Shown one piece after another: positions 52,416 through 60,887 of a DNA stretch of 64,000 nucleotides (position 1 is its first letter; each line of letters begins with the position of its first letter). The stretch spans positions 1 to 64,000 of the forward strand of contig JARGNV010000005.1 in assembly GCA_029212465.1 (NCBI GenBank), in the 5' to 3' direction. The DNA comes from Legionellaceae bacterium. Lineage in GTDB: Bacteria > Pseudomonadota > Gammaproteobacteria > Legionellales > Legionellaceae. Made by a program: the position numbers and the translations under genes. The notes beneath the pieces are model-generated. The model ran no database searches, was not told the origin of the DNA, and saw only the letters and a list, made by a program, of their open reading frames with translations.

Positions 52416-53132
52416 TTACATAAGCGTTTGGCCGAAGTGGCCTGTATGTAAAAAGGTCGAAATGTATTGATGAACGCGTGGGTTATGCATCATTACGGCA
52501 TGATTGACAGGGAGCACAACGAAGTCGCTGATATTATCAGAGTGTGCACTTGAAACAGAGACTCTCCCGTCATTCTCACCATGAAAAAAATAATTTGAAA
52601 AGGGAATGAAGTTACGTGTACCTGCAATCACACCGATTCGAATATTGGGAGGTAAAGGTTTTTCATTATAAGTATATTGAGTTGTCAGTTCTTGTCCTGC
52701 AGGCCCTGTGACTATTTTGTATATCCAAGTGTGCTGTAAAAAATCTGCAAGTGGGCTGCCGTGATGTGGTGGGCTTAGCATCACAATATGAGAGAACTCA
52801 GGCCGGTTATGATGCTCCAGATATTTTTCCAGCACAATACCACCCAGAGAATGAGTTACAAATAAAATATGCTCGGGTTTTTGAGTAAGACACTGGTTGA
52901 CCATGGGTTGAATAAATTGGTTTGCCAGGGTATCAATAGCTTGCTTGGTGGATGGATATGTTTGATTGACTACGGTGTAGTGTTGCCGTTTTAGGGTTTG
53001 CTCTATGCTAAACATTGCATAGTGTGTGCGTCCGAGCCCGTGTAATAAGATAACGCAGTCACTTTGTTGTGACGTATGCACGTGCAAAGCGCAGAGTAAG
53101 CCTAACAGACATACCATTATTTTTACCATCAA
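52416..53132 (-). CDS. Secreted alpha/beta-hydrolase, lipase-like
   Basis: A 238-residue protein with signal peptide ('MVCLLGLLCALHVHTSQQ'). It has the lipase fold signatures: oxyanion-region 'VILLHGLGRTHYAMF', nucleophile Ser in 'VTHSLGGIVLEKYL' (G/T-H-S-L-G-G), acid Asp in 'ENDGRVSVSSA' and catalytic His in 'LPVNHAVMMHNP'. 'LSPPHHGSPLADFLQ' is typical of triacylglycerol-lipase-like proteins. Acting in the periplasm or outside, it may hydrolyse esters; the substrate is unknown. It lies head-to-head with sdhE across an 85-bp gap. Confidence 0.85.
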   Translation of the reverse strand: MMVKIMVCLLGLLCALHVHTSQQSDCVILLHGLGRTHYAMFSIEQTLKRQHYTVVNQTYPSTKQAIDTLANQFIQPMVNQCLTQKPEHILFVTHSLGGIVLEKYLEHHNRPEFSHIVMLSPPHHGSPLADFLQHTWIYKIVTGPAGQELTTQYTYNEKPLPPNIRIGVIAGTRNFIPFSNYFFHGENDGRVSVSSAHSDNISDFVVLPVNHAVMMHNPRVHQYISTFLHTGHFGQTLM

Positions 53133-53217
53133 CGTACATCCGCTTGTTTTAATGAGGTATCGCAGTGTACCATAATTGTCTTTTATTGTTGTAATGGCTC
53201 ACATGACGTCCAATCAA

Positions 53218-53466
53218 ATGACTAAAGATGAAAAGGCGAAGCTCTTGTGGCGTTGTAGACGCGGCATGCTAGAGCTCGACTTAATTTTATCGCGTTTTTT
53301 AAATCAGCACTGGGATGCGCTTACACAGGAAGAGCAAATGACCTTTGAGCGTTTGTTGCACGAGCCAGATCCCCAGTTATATGCCTGGTTCATGGGGTAT
53401 GAAACGGTTGAAAATAATGAGTTCAAGCATATGGTCTCCCTTATCCAACGCTACGGTAAGCCTTAG
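53218..53466 (+). CDS. sdhE: FAD assembly factor SdhE
   Basis: Small protein needed for covalent flavinylation of succinate dehydrogenase. The ATG at 53218 gives 82 residues beginning 'MTKDEKAKLLWRCRRGMLEL'; upstream in-frame starts exist (to 53176), but this one aligns with E. coli SdhE (88). The diagnostic R-G-M-x-E-L-D is in 'CRRGMLELDLILSRFL', and 'LLHEPDPQLYAWFMGYE' matches the second half. No good ribosome site is seen. It overlaps the ygfX-like gene, its usual partner. Confidence 0.9.
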   Translation: MTKDEKAKLLWRCRRGMLELDLILSRFLNQHWDALTQEEQMTFERLLHEPDPQLYAWFMGYETVENNEFKHMVSLIQRYGKP

Positions 53467-53863
53467 GATATCGAGAGATTATCGAAAGTGTTTACTTCTA
53501 ATGTATGTTTTGGTTGTATTTGCACTGTTTCAATCTAATTTTTATTGGCCGTTTCAGTGGTTGTTTGTGTTTTTGATGAGTGTTTACTTTATCTTTTTAT
53601 GGCGCATAGAAACCGCAGGCATTGTTTGTTCTCAAATACAGTACTTAAATAAGGTATGGCATGTGTATTGCAAGCACAAGTCAGTTGAGCGCTATTACTC
53701 AGCACGTGTTCGGTTTGATTTTGGGTGGTTGATGTGGCTTGTATTTAACAATCAACAAGAGACAGGCAAAAGTACCAGGCGGCACGTGTTGCTATTTCGA
53801 GATCAATTAAATGATAACGACAGCCGCCTGTTGCGCGTTGTGCTGCGCTTGCAGTCAAGCTGA
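53417..53863 (+). CDS. ygfX: YgfX-like membrane protein (CptA), sdhE partner
   Basis: A protein of about 148 residues if started at the ATG 53417, inside sdhE; ATG 53501 is the alternative, so the start is uncertain. It has two membrane segments ('LLLMYVLVVFALFQS' and 'WLFVFLMSVYFIFLW'), then a soluble part ending 'DSRLLRVVLRLQSS', the ending typical of YgfX. E. coli YgfX has been described as an inhibitor of cell division and as an SdhE partner; that function was not tested here. It overlaps the convergent hipA stop by 9 bp. Confidence 0.65.
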   Translation: MSSSIWSPLSNATVSLRISRDYRKCLLLMYVLVVFALFQSNFYWPFQWLFVFLMSVYFIFLWRIETAGIVCSQIQYLNKVWHVYCKHKSVERYYSARVRFDFGWLMWLVFNNQQETGKSTRRHVLLFRDQLNDNDSRLLRVVLRLQSS

Positions 53864-55189
53864 AGTATGTGTGGTGGCAGACGTTGTTTTAAAGTGAGGC
53901 TGACTGAGTTGGCGTTTCATGAATCGCATGCCTTCAAAAATAGGTTCGGAGACACTTTTAGGAAAGTGAAGTGGTAGGTGTGCTTCAACTTGTGCAATCA
54001 CTGTATCAACACGCGCAAGCATGTCATCTAAAATGGCTTCAGCACGTTCAACAGAATAGTGGATGTGTTTAGCGGTTTCCAAAAAGTGATGGTGACGTAC
54101 ATTTTTCCAAGTTACAAGAGGTACCTTGGTGTGCAAAGGCATTGCCATTTGAATGGCATCGGGGTGTATTTGATTTTGCGCCATCAGTGGGTAGCTTGAT
54201 GTAATATCATATAGGGGCGTTAAGTGGTATTTTCCTTCGGGCTGAATAAATATACTGAAGTTTTTAGCGTGTCCATCGGTTGCTGCAAGTAGCCAAAATA
54301 AAATTTGGCTGCAATAAAAGACATCTCGGTCGTGGATAGGGTTTGATGAGCCAAGTAGAAACCGCATAATAGCTTTGATGTTGGGGCCGCGGTTTTTCGC
54401 ATACTTAGCGTATGCTGGTACGCCAAGTGCTTGGCAAAGGTCTTCTGTAGGTAGGCGCATCAGCCAACTTTTATCGTGTGCATATTTTCTGTCAAACCGT
54501 TTTACCGCAAGTGCTTGTATGTCTTCGAAGTGTAAGAGGTGTGCGTGTGCAACTGGTAGACCAAATGCTTCTGCAATTTTTAAACAAAGCCACTCGTTTT
54601 CTAAAGAGCTACCTGTGGTGTGTGATAGTTTTAAAATGTGACTTGTCGGTGTTTTATCACGTGGTCTTGCCCATGTATCTTCATGATACAAAAAAGCCGC
54701 TTTTTCTTTCGAGCCAGATAAAGTAAAGCAAAAGGTATCGAGGCTTGGTGTCATACCCAGTGGGTGGTGTTGCATATTACGTAGACGTTTTGCAATATCT
54801 TTTTCTGTGAGTTTTTCAAAGCGTATTTTTTTGTGGAAAGCAGGGATGCGTCCGGGGAAGAGTTGTAATGCCCCAGGGCACTCTTTGCCAAGCGCTTTTA
54901 GTAAGTTGAAGGTATGACTACTTTTTGTTTTAAACTGTGCTTGAATGCGTGCTCTTATTTTTGAATTATCTGGTAGGAGATTATCAAAAAAGTGTTGCAC
55001 TTGCTCTGTTTTAAAAGGTTTGTCGAGCAGTGGCAATGAGAGAGAGAGGGGGCGCGCGCCGGGGGTGTCTAACCAGCTTTTAGCATAAGTAAAATTGAGC
55101 GCATTTTTGGTGGTTTTTTTCAGGGTACCAATGGGATAGCCGTTCATGAGCGCCTGAAGGCTTTGATGGGTTTGTGTTTGATTTACCAT
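53855..55189 (-). CDS. hipA: HipA-family toxin kinase
   Basis: Serine/threonine kinase; E. coli HipA phosphorylates glutamyl-tRNA synthetase and causes persistence. It has 444 residues from the ATG at 55189 (overlapping hipB by 7 bp); a start 12 bp further out is possible. The N-terminal couple-HipA domain is 'LMNGYPIGTLKKTTKNALNF', and the P-loop-like region is 'CFTLSGSKEKAAFLYH'. The catalytic Asp/Asn are in 'AATDGHAKNFSIFIQ' and the metal-binding Asp in 'LTPLYDITSSYP'. Length is near E. coli HipA (440). All kinase elements are present, so it appears functional. Confidence 0.92.
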   Translation of the reverse strand: MVNQTQTHQSLQALMNGYPIGTLKKTTKNALNFTYAKSWLDTPGARPLSLSLPLLDKPFKTEQVQHFFDNLLPDNSKIRARIQAQFKTKSSHTFNLLKALGKECPGALQLFPGRIPAFHKKIRFEKLTEKDIAKRLRNMQHHPLGMTPSLDTFCFTLSGSKEKAAFLYHEDTWARPRDKTPTSHILKLSHTTGSSLENEWLCLKIAEAFGLPVAHAHLLHFEDIQALAVKRFDRKYAHDKSWLMRLPTEDLCQALGVPAYAKYAKNRGPNIKAIMRFLLGSSNPIHDRDVFYCSQILFWLLAATDGHAKNFSIFIQPEGKYHLTPLYDITSSYPLMAQNQIHPDAIQMAMPLHTKVPLVTWKNVRHHHFLETAKHIHYSVERAEAILDDMLARVDTVIAQVEAHLPLHFPKSVSEPIFEGMRFMKRQLSQPHFKTTSATTHTSA

Positions 55190-55434
55190 TCTTCGTTCCA
55201 TTGTGACGTTCTAGGATTTTGCTCTTCTTTGGTGAGCACCGTTGCATCTAACTTAACAGCGGATAAAATTCTGAAAAGCGTTTCAAGTTTGGTACCTTCG
55301 GGCCTTTTTTCAAACTCGGAAATGGTTTGCTGTTTAAGTCCCACAAGCTTACCTACGGCAGCCTGACTAAGTTTTAAGTTTTTTCGGCGATTTGCAATAA
55401 GTAGAGCAAGCTCTTTAGGTGAGCAAATAAACAT
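55183..55434 (-). CDS. hipB: HipB-family antitoxin, XRE-type DNA-binding
   Basis: An 83-residue protein, the antitoxin and operon repressor. It has an Xre helix-turn-helix ('NLKLSQAAVGKLVGLKQQTI', about residues 19-38) and a polar C-terminus ending in Trp ('RTSQWNEEW'). The C-terminal Trp and tail occur in E. coli HipB too. It overlaps hipA by 7 bp and precedes it, the standard order. The promoter region carries a palindrome fit for HipB binding. Confidence 0.9.
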   Translation of the reverse strand: MFICSPKELALLIANRRKNLKLSQAAVGKLVGLKQQTISEFEKRPEGTKLETLFRILSAVKLDATVLTKEEQNPRTSQWNEEW

Positions 55435-55467
55435 AATTATGAGCTCTCTTCGATTACCTGGTATGCT

Positions 55468-55482
55468 TAACCATAACGGTTA
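55468..55482. promoter_or_regulatory. Candidate HipB operator
   Basis: TAACC, 5 nt, GGTTA (55468-55482). It lies 34 bp upstream of hipB and just before ccmA, so repression could affect both. The spacing is not that of the E. coli HipB operator (TATCC, 8 nt, GGATA). Confidence 0.4.
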
Positions 55483-55499
55483 TATTGAGTGAAATCTAG

Positions 55500-56069
55500 A
55501 TGTTACACGTTACCAATCTTGTATTTGATTATCACGATAAGCTTTTACTGCAAAATGTCAGTTTTTTCGTTAAAAAAGGCATTGTTTTACATGTAAAGGG
55601 TGAAAATGGCGCTGGTAAGACGACTTTGCTTAAATTGTTAGCAGGGTTACTACAGCCTATTTCTGGGGAAATTGTTCACAAAGAAAAGCTTGCGTACGTA
55701 GGGCACCAAAATGGTGTGAATACACGCTTAACACCAAAAGAGCATATACGATGCGATTTAAACGTAACAGATGATGCAGAAGTGAATGCTTTATTAGTAC
55801 GTTTGCATTTGCATGCAGTGCGTAATGTGCCTTGTGCGCTATTGTCTGCAGGGCAAAAACGCCGGGTTGGATTATTACGCCTTTTAGTGATGGATGCAAA
55901 ATTGTGGCTTTTGGATGAGCCATTGGTAGGGCTTGATGAAGCTGGCATGCAAATATTGGGCGATTTAATTAGAAACCATCTCAGTAAGGCAGGTAGCGTG
56001 ATTTTAACCTCACATCAGATATTACCGTTCGATTTAGGAGTACAAGCACTGCAGGCGCTTTACTTATGA
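55500..56069 (+). CDS. ccmA: Heme exporter ATP-binding protein CcmA
   Basis: ABC ATPase of cytochrome c maturation system I. It has 189 residues, like other CcmA proteins (about 200). Walker A is 'HVKGENGAGKTTLLKLLAG', the signature 'LSAGQKRRVGLLRLLVMD', and Walker B/D-loop 'LWLLDEPLVGLDEAG'. The ATG at 55500 is divergent from hipB across 65 bp. It overlaps ccmB by ATGA. Only CcmA and CcmB are encoded here; ccmC-H are not in this window. Confidence 0.92.
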   Translation: MLHVTNLVFDYHDKLLLQNVSFFVKKGIVLHVKGENGAGKTTLLKLLAGLLQPISGEIVHKEKLAYVGHQNGVNTRLTPKEHIRCDLNVTDDAEVNALLVRLHLHAVRNVPCALLSAGQKRRVGLLRLLVMDAKLWLLDEPLVGLDEAGMQILGDLIRNHLSKAGSVILTSHQILPFDLGVQALQALYL

Positions 56070-56743
56070 ATGAGCTTAGATTAATGATTGTACGAGAAGT
56101 GCTTTTGCAGCAGCGTGCTTTTCGTGGTGTTGTGAATGCCTGTTTGTTTTTTTTAATGGTTGTATTGTTATTTCCTTTGGGATTTGAGGCAGATGTACGT
56201 CTGTTACAGCATATTTTACCAGGACTTGTTTGGATTGCTGCTTTATTTGCCTTTTTCCTATCAGCAGAAGGCGTGTTTCGAGAGGAAAGTGAAGCTGGCG
56301 TGTTAGAGCAATGGTTACTCTCATCTGCACCGATGCATGCGCGGATTCGTATCAAGCTTTTGGTGCAATGGATGAGTTACTTAATACCACTTTTACTATT
56401 ATGCATGTTGATTGCTGTACTGTTTGATTTGACACTTTTTGAGATGGGTGTATTGATGCTCAGTCTTATCTGTGGCACGCCCACCTTATATATGCTGTGT
56501 GCCTTTTCGTCAGCTTTTGGGCTTAGTTTAAAAAGCCAGGGACTTTTTACAGCCTTGATTGTGTTACCACTGACATTACCCGTTATGATTTTTGGAGGGG
56601 GGATATTAGCCGCTGCTATGCAAGCATTAGCTGTAAGTGGGCATTTAGCGCTTTTGCTAGCGATTGCAATCCTTACAGTTTGGGGGGTGCCTTATGCAAT
56701 TTCTGCAGTTATTCGTGTGAGCGTGGCTGACGTGGGTCGATAG
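56066..56743 (+). CDS. ccmB: Heme exporter membrane protein CcmB
   Basis: A 225-residue, six-segment inner-membrane protein that works with CcmA and CcmC in cytochrome c maturation. Typical blocks are 'LRLMIVREVLLQQRAFRGVV', 'LLQHILPGLVWIAALFAFFL', 'VFREESEAGVLEQWLLS' and 'LLCMLIAVLFDLTLFEMG'. It is coupled to ccmA by an ATGA overlap. The expected next gene is ccmC; instead icd follows after 50 bp with its own ribosome site, so the ccm locus is split or incomplete. Confidence 0.92.
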   Translation: MNELRLMIVREVLLQQRAFRGVVNACLFFLMVVLLFPLGFEADVRLLQHILPGLVWIAALFAFFLSAEGVFREESEAGVLEQWLLSSAPMHARIRIKLLVQWMSYLIPLLLLCMLIAVLFDLTLFEMGVLMLSLICGTPTLYMLCAFSSAFGLSLKSQGLFTALIVLPLTLPVMIFGGGILAAAMQALAVSGHLALLLAIAILTVWGVPYAISAVIRVSVADVGR

Positions 56744-56793
56744 CAGTGCTATGATAGACGCCTTTCATTTGAATGCATCAAACGGAGTGGCTC

Positions 56794-58050
56794 ATGTTCG
56801 AAAAAATTCAAGTCCCTGAAACTGGTGAAGCAATTACAGTGAATGCGGACTGGTCTTTAAATGTTCCTAATCAACCTATTATTCCTTTTATCGAAGGGGA
56901 CGGAATTGGGGTAGATGTAACGCCTGCGATGCGTACAGTTGTTGATGCAGCTGTTGCAAAGGCATATGGCGATACAAAACGTATTGCATGGATGGAAATT
57001 TATGCGGGTGAGAAAGCAACGAAGCAGTATGGTGCGGATGATTGGTTGCCCGAAGAAACCTTAGAAGCCATTCAGCAGTTTGCAGTTTCTATTAAAGGAC
57101 CATTAACAACCCCTGTTGGCGGTGGTATTCGTTCTTTAAATGTTGCGATTCGTCAAAAGCTAGATTTATATACGTGTTTAAGGCCTGTACGTTATTTTGA
57201 TGGCACACCAAGTCCATTGAAAGAGCCATGGAAAACGAACATGGTTATTTTCCGTGAAAACTCAGAAGATATTTACGCAGGTATTGAGTGGCAAGCAGGA
57301 ACAACTGAAGCGAATCAAGTGATTGATTTTTTAAGAAACACAATGGGTGTTCAAAAAATCCGTTTTCCTGAAAATTGTGGTATTGGTGTTAAGCCTGTGT
57401 CAGAGGCGGGCACAACCCGCTTAGTCAAAGCAGCTATTCAATATGCTATCGATCAAGATCGCGAGTCCGTTACTTTAGTTCACAAAGGGAACATCATGAA
57501 GTTTACGGAAGGCGCATTTAAAGATTGGGGTTATCAAGTTGCAAAAACACAGTTTGGCGCTGAGCTGTATGAAGGTGGCCCATGGATGGTATTAAAAAAC
57601 CCTAAGACAGGTCGTGACATTATCGTTAAAGATGTGATTGCTGATGCATTTTTGCAACAAATTTTACTGCGTCCTGAAGATTATGATGTGATTGCAACAT
57701 TAAACTTAAACGGAGACTACATCTCTGATGCGCTTGCAGCGCAGGTGGGTGGTATCGGAATTGCACCGGGTGCAAATCTAGGAGATGGTATTGCTGTATT
57801 TGAAGCAACGCATGGTACAGCACCTAAGTATGCAGGACTCGATAAAGTGAATCCAGGATCCTTAATTTTGTCTGCCGAAATGATGTTACGTCATTTGGGT
57901 TGGAATGAAGCAGCATCTCATATTATCGAAGGAATGGAGGCAGCTATTCACGCTAAAACCGTCACGTATGATTTAGAGCGATTAATGTCTGACGCAACGC
58001 AATTAAAATGCTCAGAGTTTGCTGAAGCCATTGTCCAACACATGGTATAA
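56794..58050 (+). CDS. icd: Isocitrate dehydrogenase, NADP-dependent
   Basis: Oxidative decarboxylation of isocitrate to 2-oxoglutarate in the TCA cycle. It has 418 residues from the ATG at 56794 (GGAG upstream; an ATG 21 bp earlier is rejected), the same size as E. coli Icd (416). Signatures are '[15 protein letters not shown]', '[19 protein letters not shown]' (substrate-binding), '[14 protein letters not shown]', '[18 protein letters not shown]' (metal/NADP site) and '[11 protein letters not shown]'. The regulatory Ser of E. coli (in 'GGGIRSLNV') is present, so AceK control is possible. It precedes clpS-clpA, a common order. A TGCTATGAT extended -10 lies at 56747-56755. Confidence 0.97.
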   Translation: MFEKIQVPETGEAITVNADWSLNVPNQPIIPFIEGDGIGVDVTPAMRTVVDAAVAKAYGDTKRIAWMEIYAGEKATKQYGADDWLPEETLEAIQQFAVSIKGPLTTPVGGGIRSLNVAIRQKLDLYTCLRPVRYFDGTPSPLKEPWKTNMVIFRENSEDIYAGIEWQAGTTEANQVIDFLRNTMGVQKIRFPENCGIGVKPVSEAGTTRLVKAAIQYAIDQDRESVTLVHKGNIMKFTEGAFKDWGYQVAKTQFGAELYEGGPWMVLKNPKTGRDIIVKDVIADAFLQQILLRPEDYDVIATLNLNGDYISDALAAQVGGIGIAPGANLGDGIAVFEATHGTAPKYAGLDKVNPGSLILSAEMMLRHLGWNEAASHIIEGMEAAIHAKTVTYDLERLMSDATQLKCSEFAEAIVQHMV

Positions 58051-58092
58051 TCAGCTGAGTGCTTATGATTATCTCGTTTTATAATGGGATTT

Positions 58093-58117
58093 AAAGCCAA
58101 GGTTTCCTTGGCTTTTT
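58093..58117 (+). terminator. Rho-independent terminator of icd
   Basis: AAAGCCAAGG (58093-58102), loop TTT, CCTTGGCTTT (58106-58115) running into TTTTC. Confidence 0.9.
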
Positions 58118-58211
58118 CTTTTTCCTTACACGTATAATCAAAAATTCTCTCATTTATTTCCTGGCTAAATTAGATTTCAAAGGCTATAAAAAAGGTAAGA
58201 GGAGTTTGTTT

Positions 58212-58535
58212 ATGTCACGACGGGTGCCGACAGAAACAGAGGGAGAATTAGTTGCTGAGGTATCGCTTGAACTGGCAGTACAAGTTCCAAAAAAGTATCA
58301 AGTGATTCTGTATAACGATGACTATACGCCAATGCAATTTGTAGTTGAAGTTATACAACGTTTTTTTCACGTAGCAGAAGATGTAGCGACACGTTTGATG
58401 ATGCAGGTACACGTAGAAGGACATGCTGTTTGTGGTGTATTTACTCATGACGTAGCCGAAACCATTGTGGTATTGGTGAATGAGTATGCTAGGTTAAATG
58501 AGTATCCATTATTGTGTGCAATGGAAGCTTTTTGA
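58212..58535 (+). CDS. clpS: Clp protease adaptor ClpS
   Basis: Delivers N-degron substrates to ClpAP. It has 107 residues from the ATG at 58212, with AGGAG 7 nt upstream; the in-frame TTG two codons earlier is rejected. The core binding site is 'YQVILYNDDYTPMQFVVEVI' (about 33-52), with the N-end binding Asp-Asp and Met region and 'HVEGHAVCGVFTHDVAE'. It overlaps no frame but precedes clpA by 31 bp; the pair is standard in gammaproteobacteria. Confidence 0.96.
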   Translation: MSRRVPTETEGELVAEVSLELAVQVPKKYQVILYNDDYTPMQFVVEVIQRFFHVAEDVATRLMMQVHVEGHAVCGVFTHDVAETIVVLVNEYARLNEYPLLCAMEAF

Positions 58536-58566
58536 GCTTGGCTTAAGTCAGATAGGAGCGACGATT

Positions 58567-60834
58567 ATGCTAAATAAAGAGCTTGAGTTCACATTAAATC
58601 TTGCCTTCAAAGAGGCTCGAGAAAAGCGTCATGAGTTCATGACAGTTGAACATCTGCTTCTTTCGTTGTTGGACAACCCAGCTGCAGGTAACGTACTACA
58701 AGCATGTGATACAGATATTGAAGTATTGCGACGTGACTTAATCGAATTTATCGATGAAACAACGCCTAAAATTGCAGAAGGGGAATTAGAGCGTGAAACT
58801 CAGCCAACCCTCGGGTTTCAACGTGTATTGCAGCGTGCTGTTTTTCATGTGCAATCTGCTGGAAAAACAGAGGTAAGTGGTGCAAATGTATTGGCTGCTA
58901 TTTTTAGTGAACAAGAAAGTCAGGCTGTTTATTTCCTAAGACGAGAAAATATTACACGCCTTGATGTCATTAACTATATTTCTCATGGCATTTCAAAGCA
59001 GCAGCGTCAACAGTTCCATGACAACATGAACCCTGCTTTTGATGAAGAAATGATGGGGGGTGAAGTACAAGAGTCTCCTTTAGAAAGTTACTGTTTGAAT
59101 TTAAATAAACGTGCACAAGCTGGAAAAATTGACCCATTAATTGGGCGACATGAAGAGCTGCAACGTAGTATTCAAGTACTGTGTCGTCGCCGTAAAAATA
59201 ATCCACTCTTAGTCGGCGAGGCGGGGGTTGGTAAAACAGCCATTGCAGAAGGACTAGCACGCCGTATTGTTGATAATGAAGTACCTGAAGCGATTCAAAA
59301 CTGTGTAGTGTATGCCCTAGACTTAGGTGCGTTGCTTGCTGGTACAAAATATCGAGGTGATTTTGAGAAGCGTTTGAAATCAGTCTTGAAGCAACTCAGT
59401 GAACAAGATGGTGGCATCTTATTTATTGATGAAATTCATACCATTATTGGCGCAGGAGCCGCGTCAGGTGGTGTGATGGATGCCTCGAACTTGATTAAAC
59501 CATTGCTTGCTAATGGTGAGTTGAAGTGTATGGGTTCAACAACCTATCAAGAATATCGCGGTATTTTTGAGAAAGATAGAGCGCTTGCAAGACGCTTTCA
59601 AAAAATTGATGTGGTTGAGCCGACTGTTGAAGAAACCTTTGATATTTTAAAAGGTTTAAAAGCGCGATTGGAAGAGCATCATGGTGTGAAATTCTCGGTG
59701 CCTTCATTACGTGCGGCAGCGGAGCTTTCTGCAAAACATATTCATGAGCGCTTTTTACCAGATAAAGCCATTGATGTGGTAGATGAAGCAGGTGCTTATC
59801 AAAACCTACTTACGGCATCAAAGCGTAAAAAAATTATCAGCGTGACTGAAATTGAAGAGGTTGTTGCGAAAATTGCAAGGATTCCTGTCAAGAAAATCTC
59901 GACGCATGATAGAGATGTATTACGCCACTTAGAGCGAGACTTAAAATTGTTAGTATATGGGCAGAATGAAGCAATTACCGCACTCTCATCAGCAGTTTGT
60001 TTGGCACGCTCAGGGCTTCGAGAAGAAACAAAGCCTGTTGGTAGCTTCTTATTTACAGGCCCAACAGGGGTAGGTAAAACGGAAGTGACACACCAGCTTG
60101 CAAAAGTGTTAGGTGTTGACTTATTAAGATTTGATATGTCTGAATATATGGAAAAACACACGGTGTCGCGCTTAATTGGTGCGCCTCCTGGATATGTTGG
60201 ATACGACCAAGGCGGTCTGTTAACAGAAGAGGTGCATAAACACCCGCATGCAGTGCTTTTACTCGATGAAATTGAAAAAGCACACCCTGATGTTTTTAAC
60301 TTGTTATTGCAAATAATGGACCACGGTACTTTAACAGACACCAATGGCCGCTCAGTGGACTTTAGGCACGTGATTTTGGTGATGACAAGTAACGTTGGTG
60401 CGCAAGAGATGAGTCGAAACTCAATTGGTTTTTCAGAGCAAGATAATAACTTAGATGGTCTTGAGGTTTTAAAACGACAATTTACACCAGAGTTTAGAAA
60501 TCGTCTTGATGCAGTGATTAACTTCTCACCTTTAGATACGCACACTATTGGTTTAATTGTTGATAAATTTGTTATGGAGCTTGAAGAGCAATTGTCTCAA
60601 AAAGCAGTTTCGTTAGTGGTTGATAAAGATGCACGGAAGTGGCTCATTGAAAATGGGTATGACAAAAGCATGGGTGCGCGACCCATGGCGCGTTTAATTC
60701 AAGATGAAGTGAAGCAACCTTTAGCAGAAGAGCTTTTGTTTGGTAAACTTGCGAAGGGTGGGCATGCAAAACTGACCTTGAAAGATGGTAAGTTGCATTT
60801 TGAAACGTATGATTATCGTGAAGGTGTATGTTAA
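58567..60834 (+). CDS. clpA: ATP-dependent Clp protease ATP-binding subunit ClpA
   Basis: AAA+ unfoldase that feeds ClpP. It has 755 residues from the ATG at 58567 (AGGAG upstream), close to E. coli (758); the longer frame from 58498 is inside clpS. The N-domain is about 1-145 ('[20 protein letters not shown]'). AAA-1 has Walker A '[17 protein letters not shown]' and Walker B '[14 protein letters not shown]'; AAA-2 has '[17 protein letters not shown]' and '[16 protein letters not shown]'. No defect is visible. In many relatives infA follows; here a terminator and a broken intron do. Confidence 0.97.
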   Translation: MLNKELEFTLNLAFKEAREKRHEFMTVEHLLLSLLDNPAAGNVLQACDTDIEVLRRDLIEFIDETTPKIAEGELERETQPTLGFQRVLQRAVFHVQSAGKTEVSGANVLAAIFSEQESQAVYFLRRENITRLDVINYISHGISKQQRQQFHDNMNPAFDEEMMGGEVQESPLESYCLNLNKRAQAGKIDPLIGRHEELQRSIQVLCRRRKNNPLLVGEAGVGKTAIAEGLARRIVDNEVPEAIQNCVVYALDLGALLAGTKYRGDFEKRLKSVLKQLSEQDGGILFIDEIHTIIGAGAASGGVMDASNLIKPLLANGELKCMGSTTYQEYRGIFEKDRALARRFQKIDVVEPTVEETFDILKGLKARLEEHHGVKFSVPSLRAAAELSAKHIHERFLPDKAIDVVDEAGAYQNLLTASKRKKIISVTEIEEVVAKIARIPVKKISTHDRDVLRHLERDLKLLVYGQNEAITALSSAVCLARSGLREETKPVGSFLFTGPTGVGKTEVTHQLAKVLGVDLLRFDMSEYMEKHTVSRLIGAPPGYVGYDQGGLLTEEVHKHPHAVLLLDEIEKAHPDVFNLLLQIMDHGTLTDTNGRSVDFRHVILVMTSNVGAQEMSRNSIGFSEQDNNLDGLEVLKRQFTPEFRNRLDAVINFSPLDTHTIGLIVDKFVMELEEQLSQKAVSLVVDKDARKWLIENGYDKSMGARPMARLIQDEVKQPLAEELLFGKLAKGGHAKLTLKDGKLHFETYDYREGVC

Positions 60835-60855
60835 TTTTGTAAAATGAGTTGAAGG

Positions 60856-60880
60856 AAAGCCGCCGAGAGGCGGCTTTTTT
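60856..60880 (+). terminator. Rho-independent terminator of clpA
   Basis: AAAGCCGCC (60856-60864), loop GAGA, GGCGGCTTT (60869-60877) plus T residues to 60880. The intron 5' boundary follows 8 bp later. Confidence 0.93.
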
Positions 60881-60887
60881 TATTAAG

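Noticed and set aside
58498-58566. Extended ClpA N-terminus
   Set aside because: The extra 23 codons lie inside clpS and before the AGGAG site; the N-domain starts at 58567.
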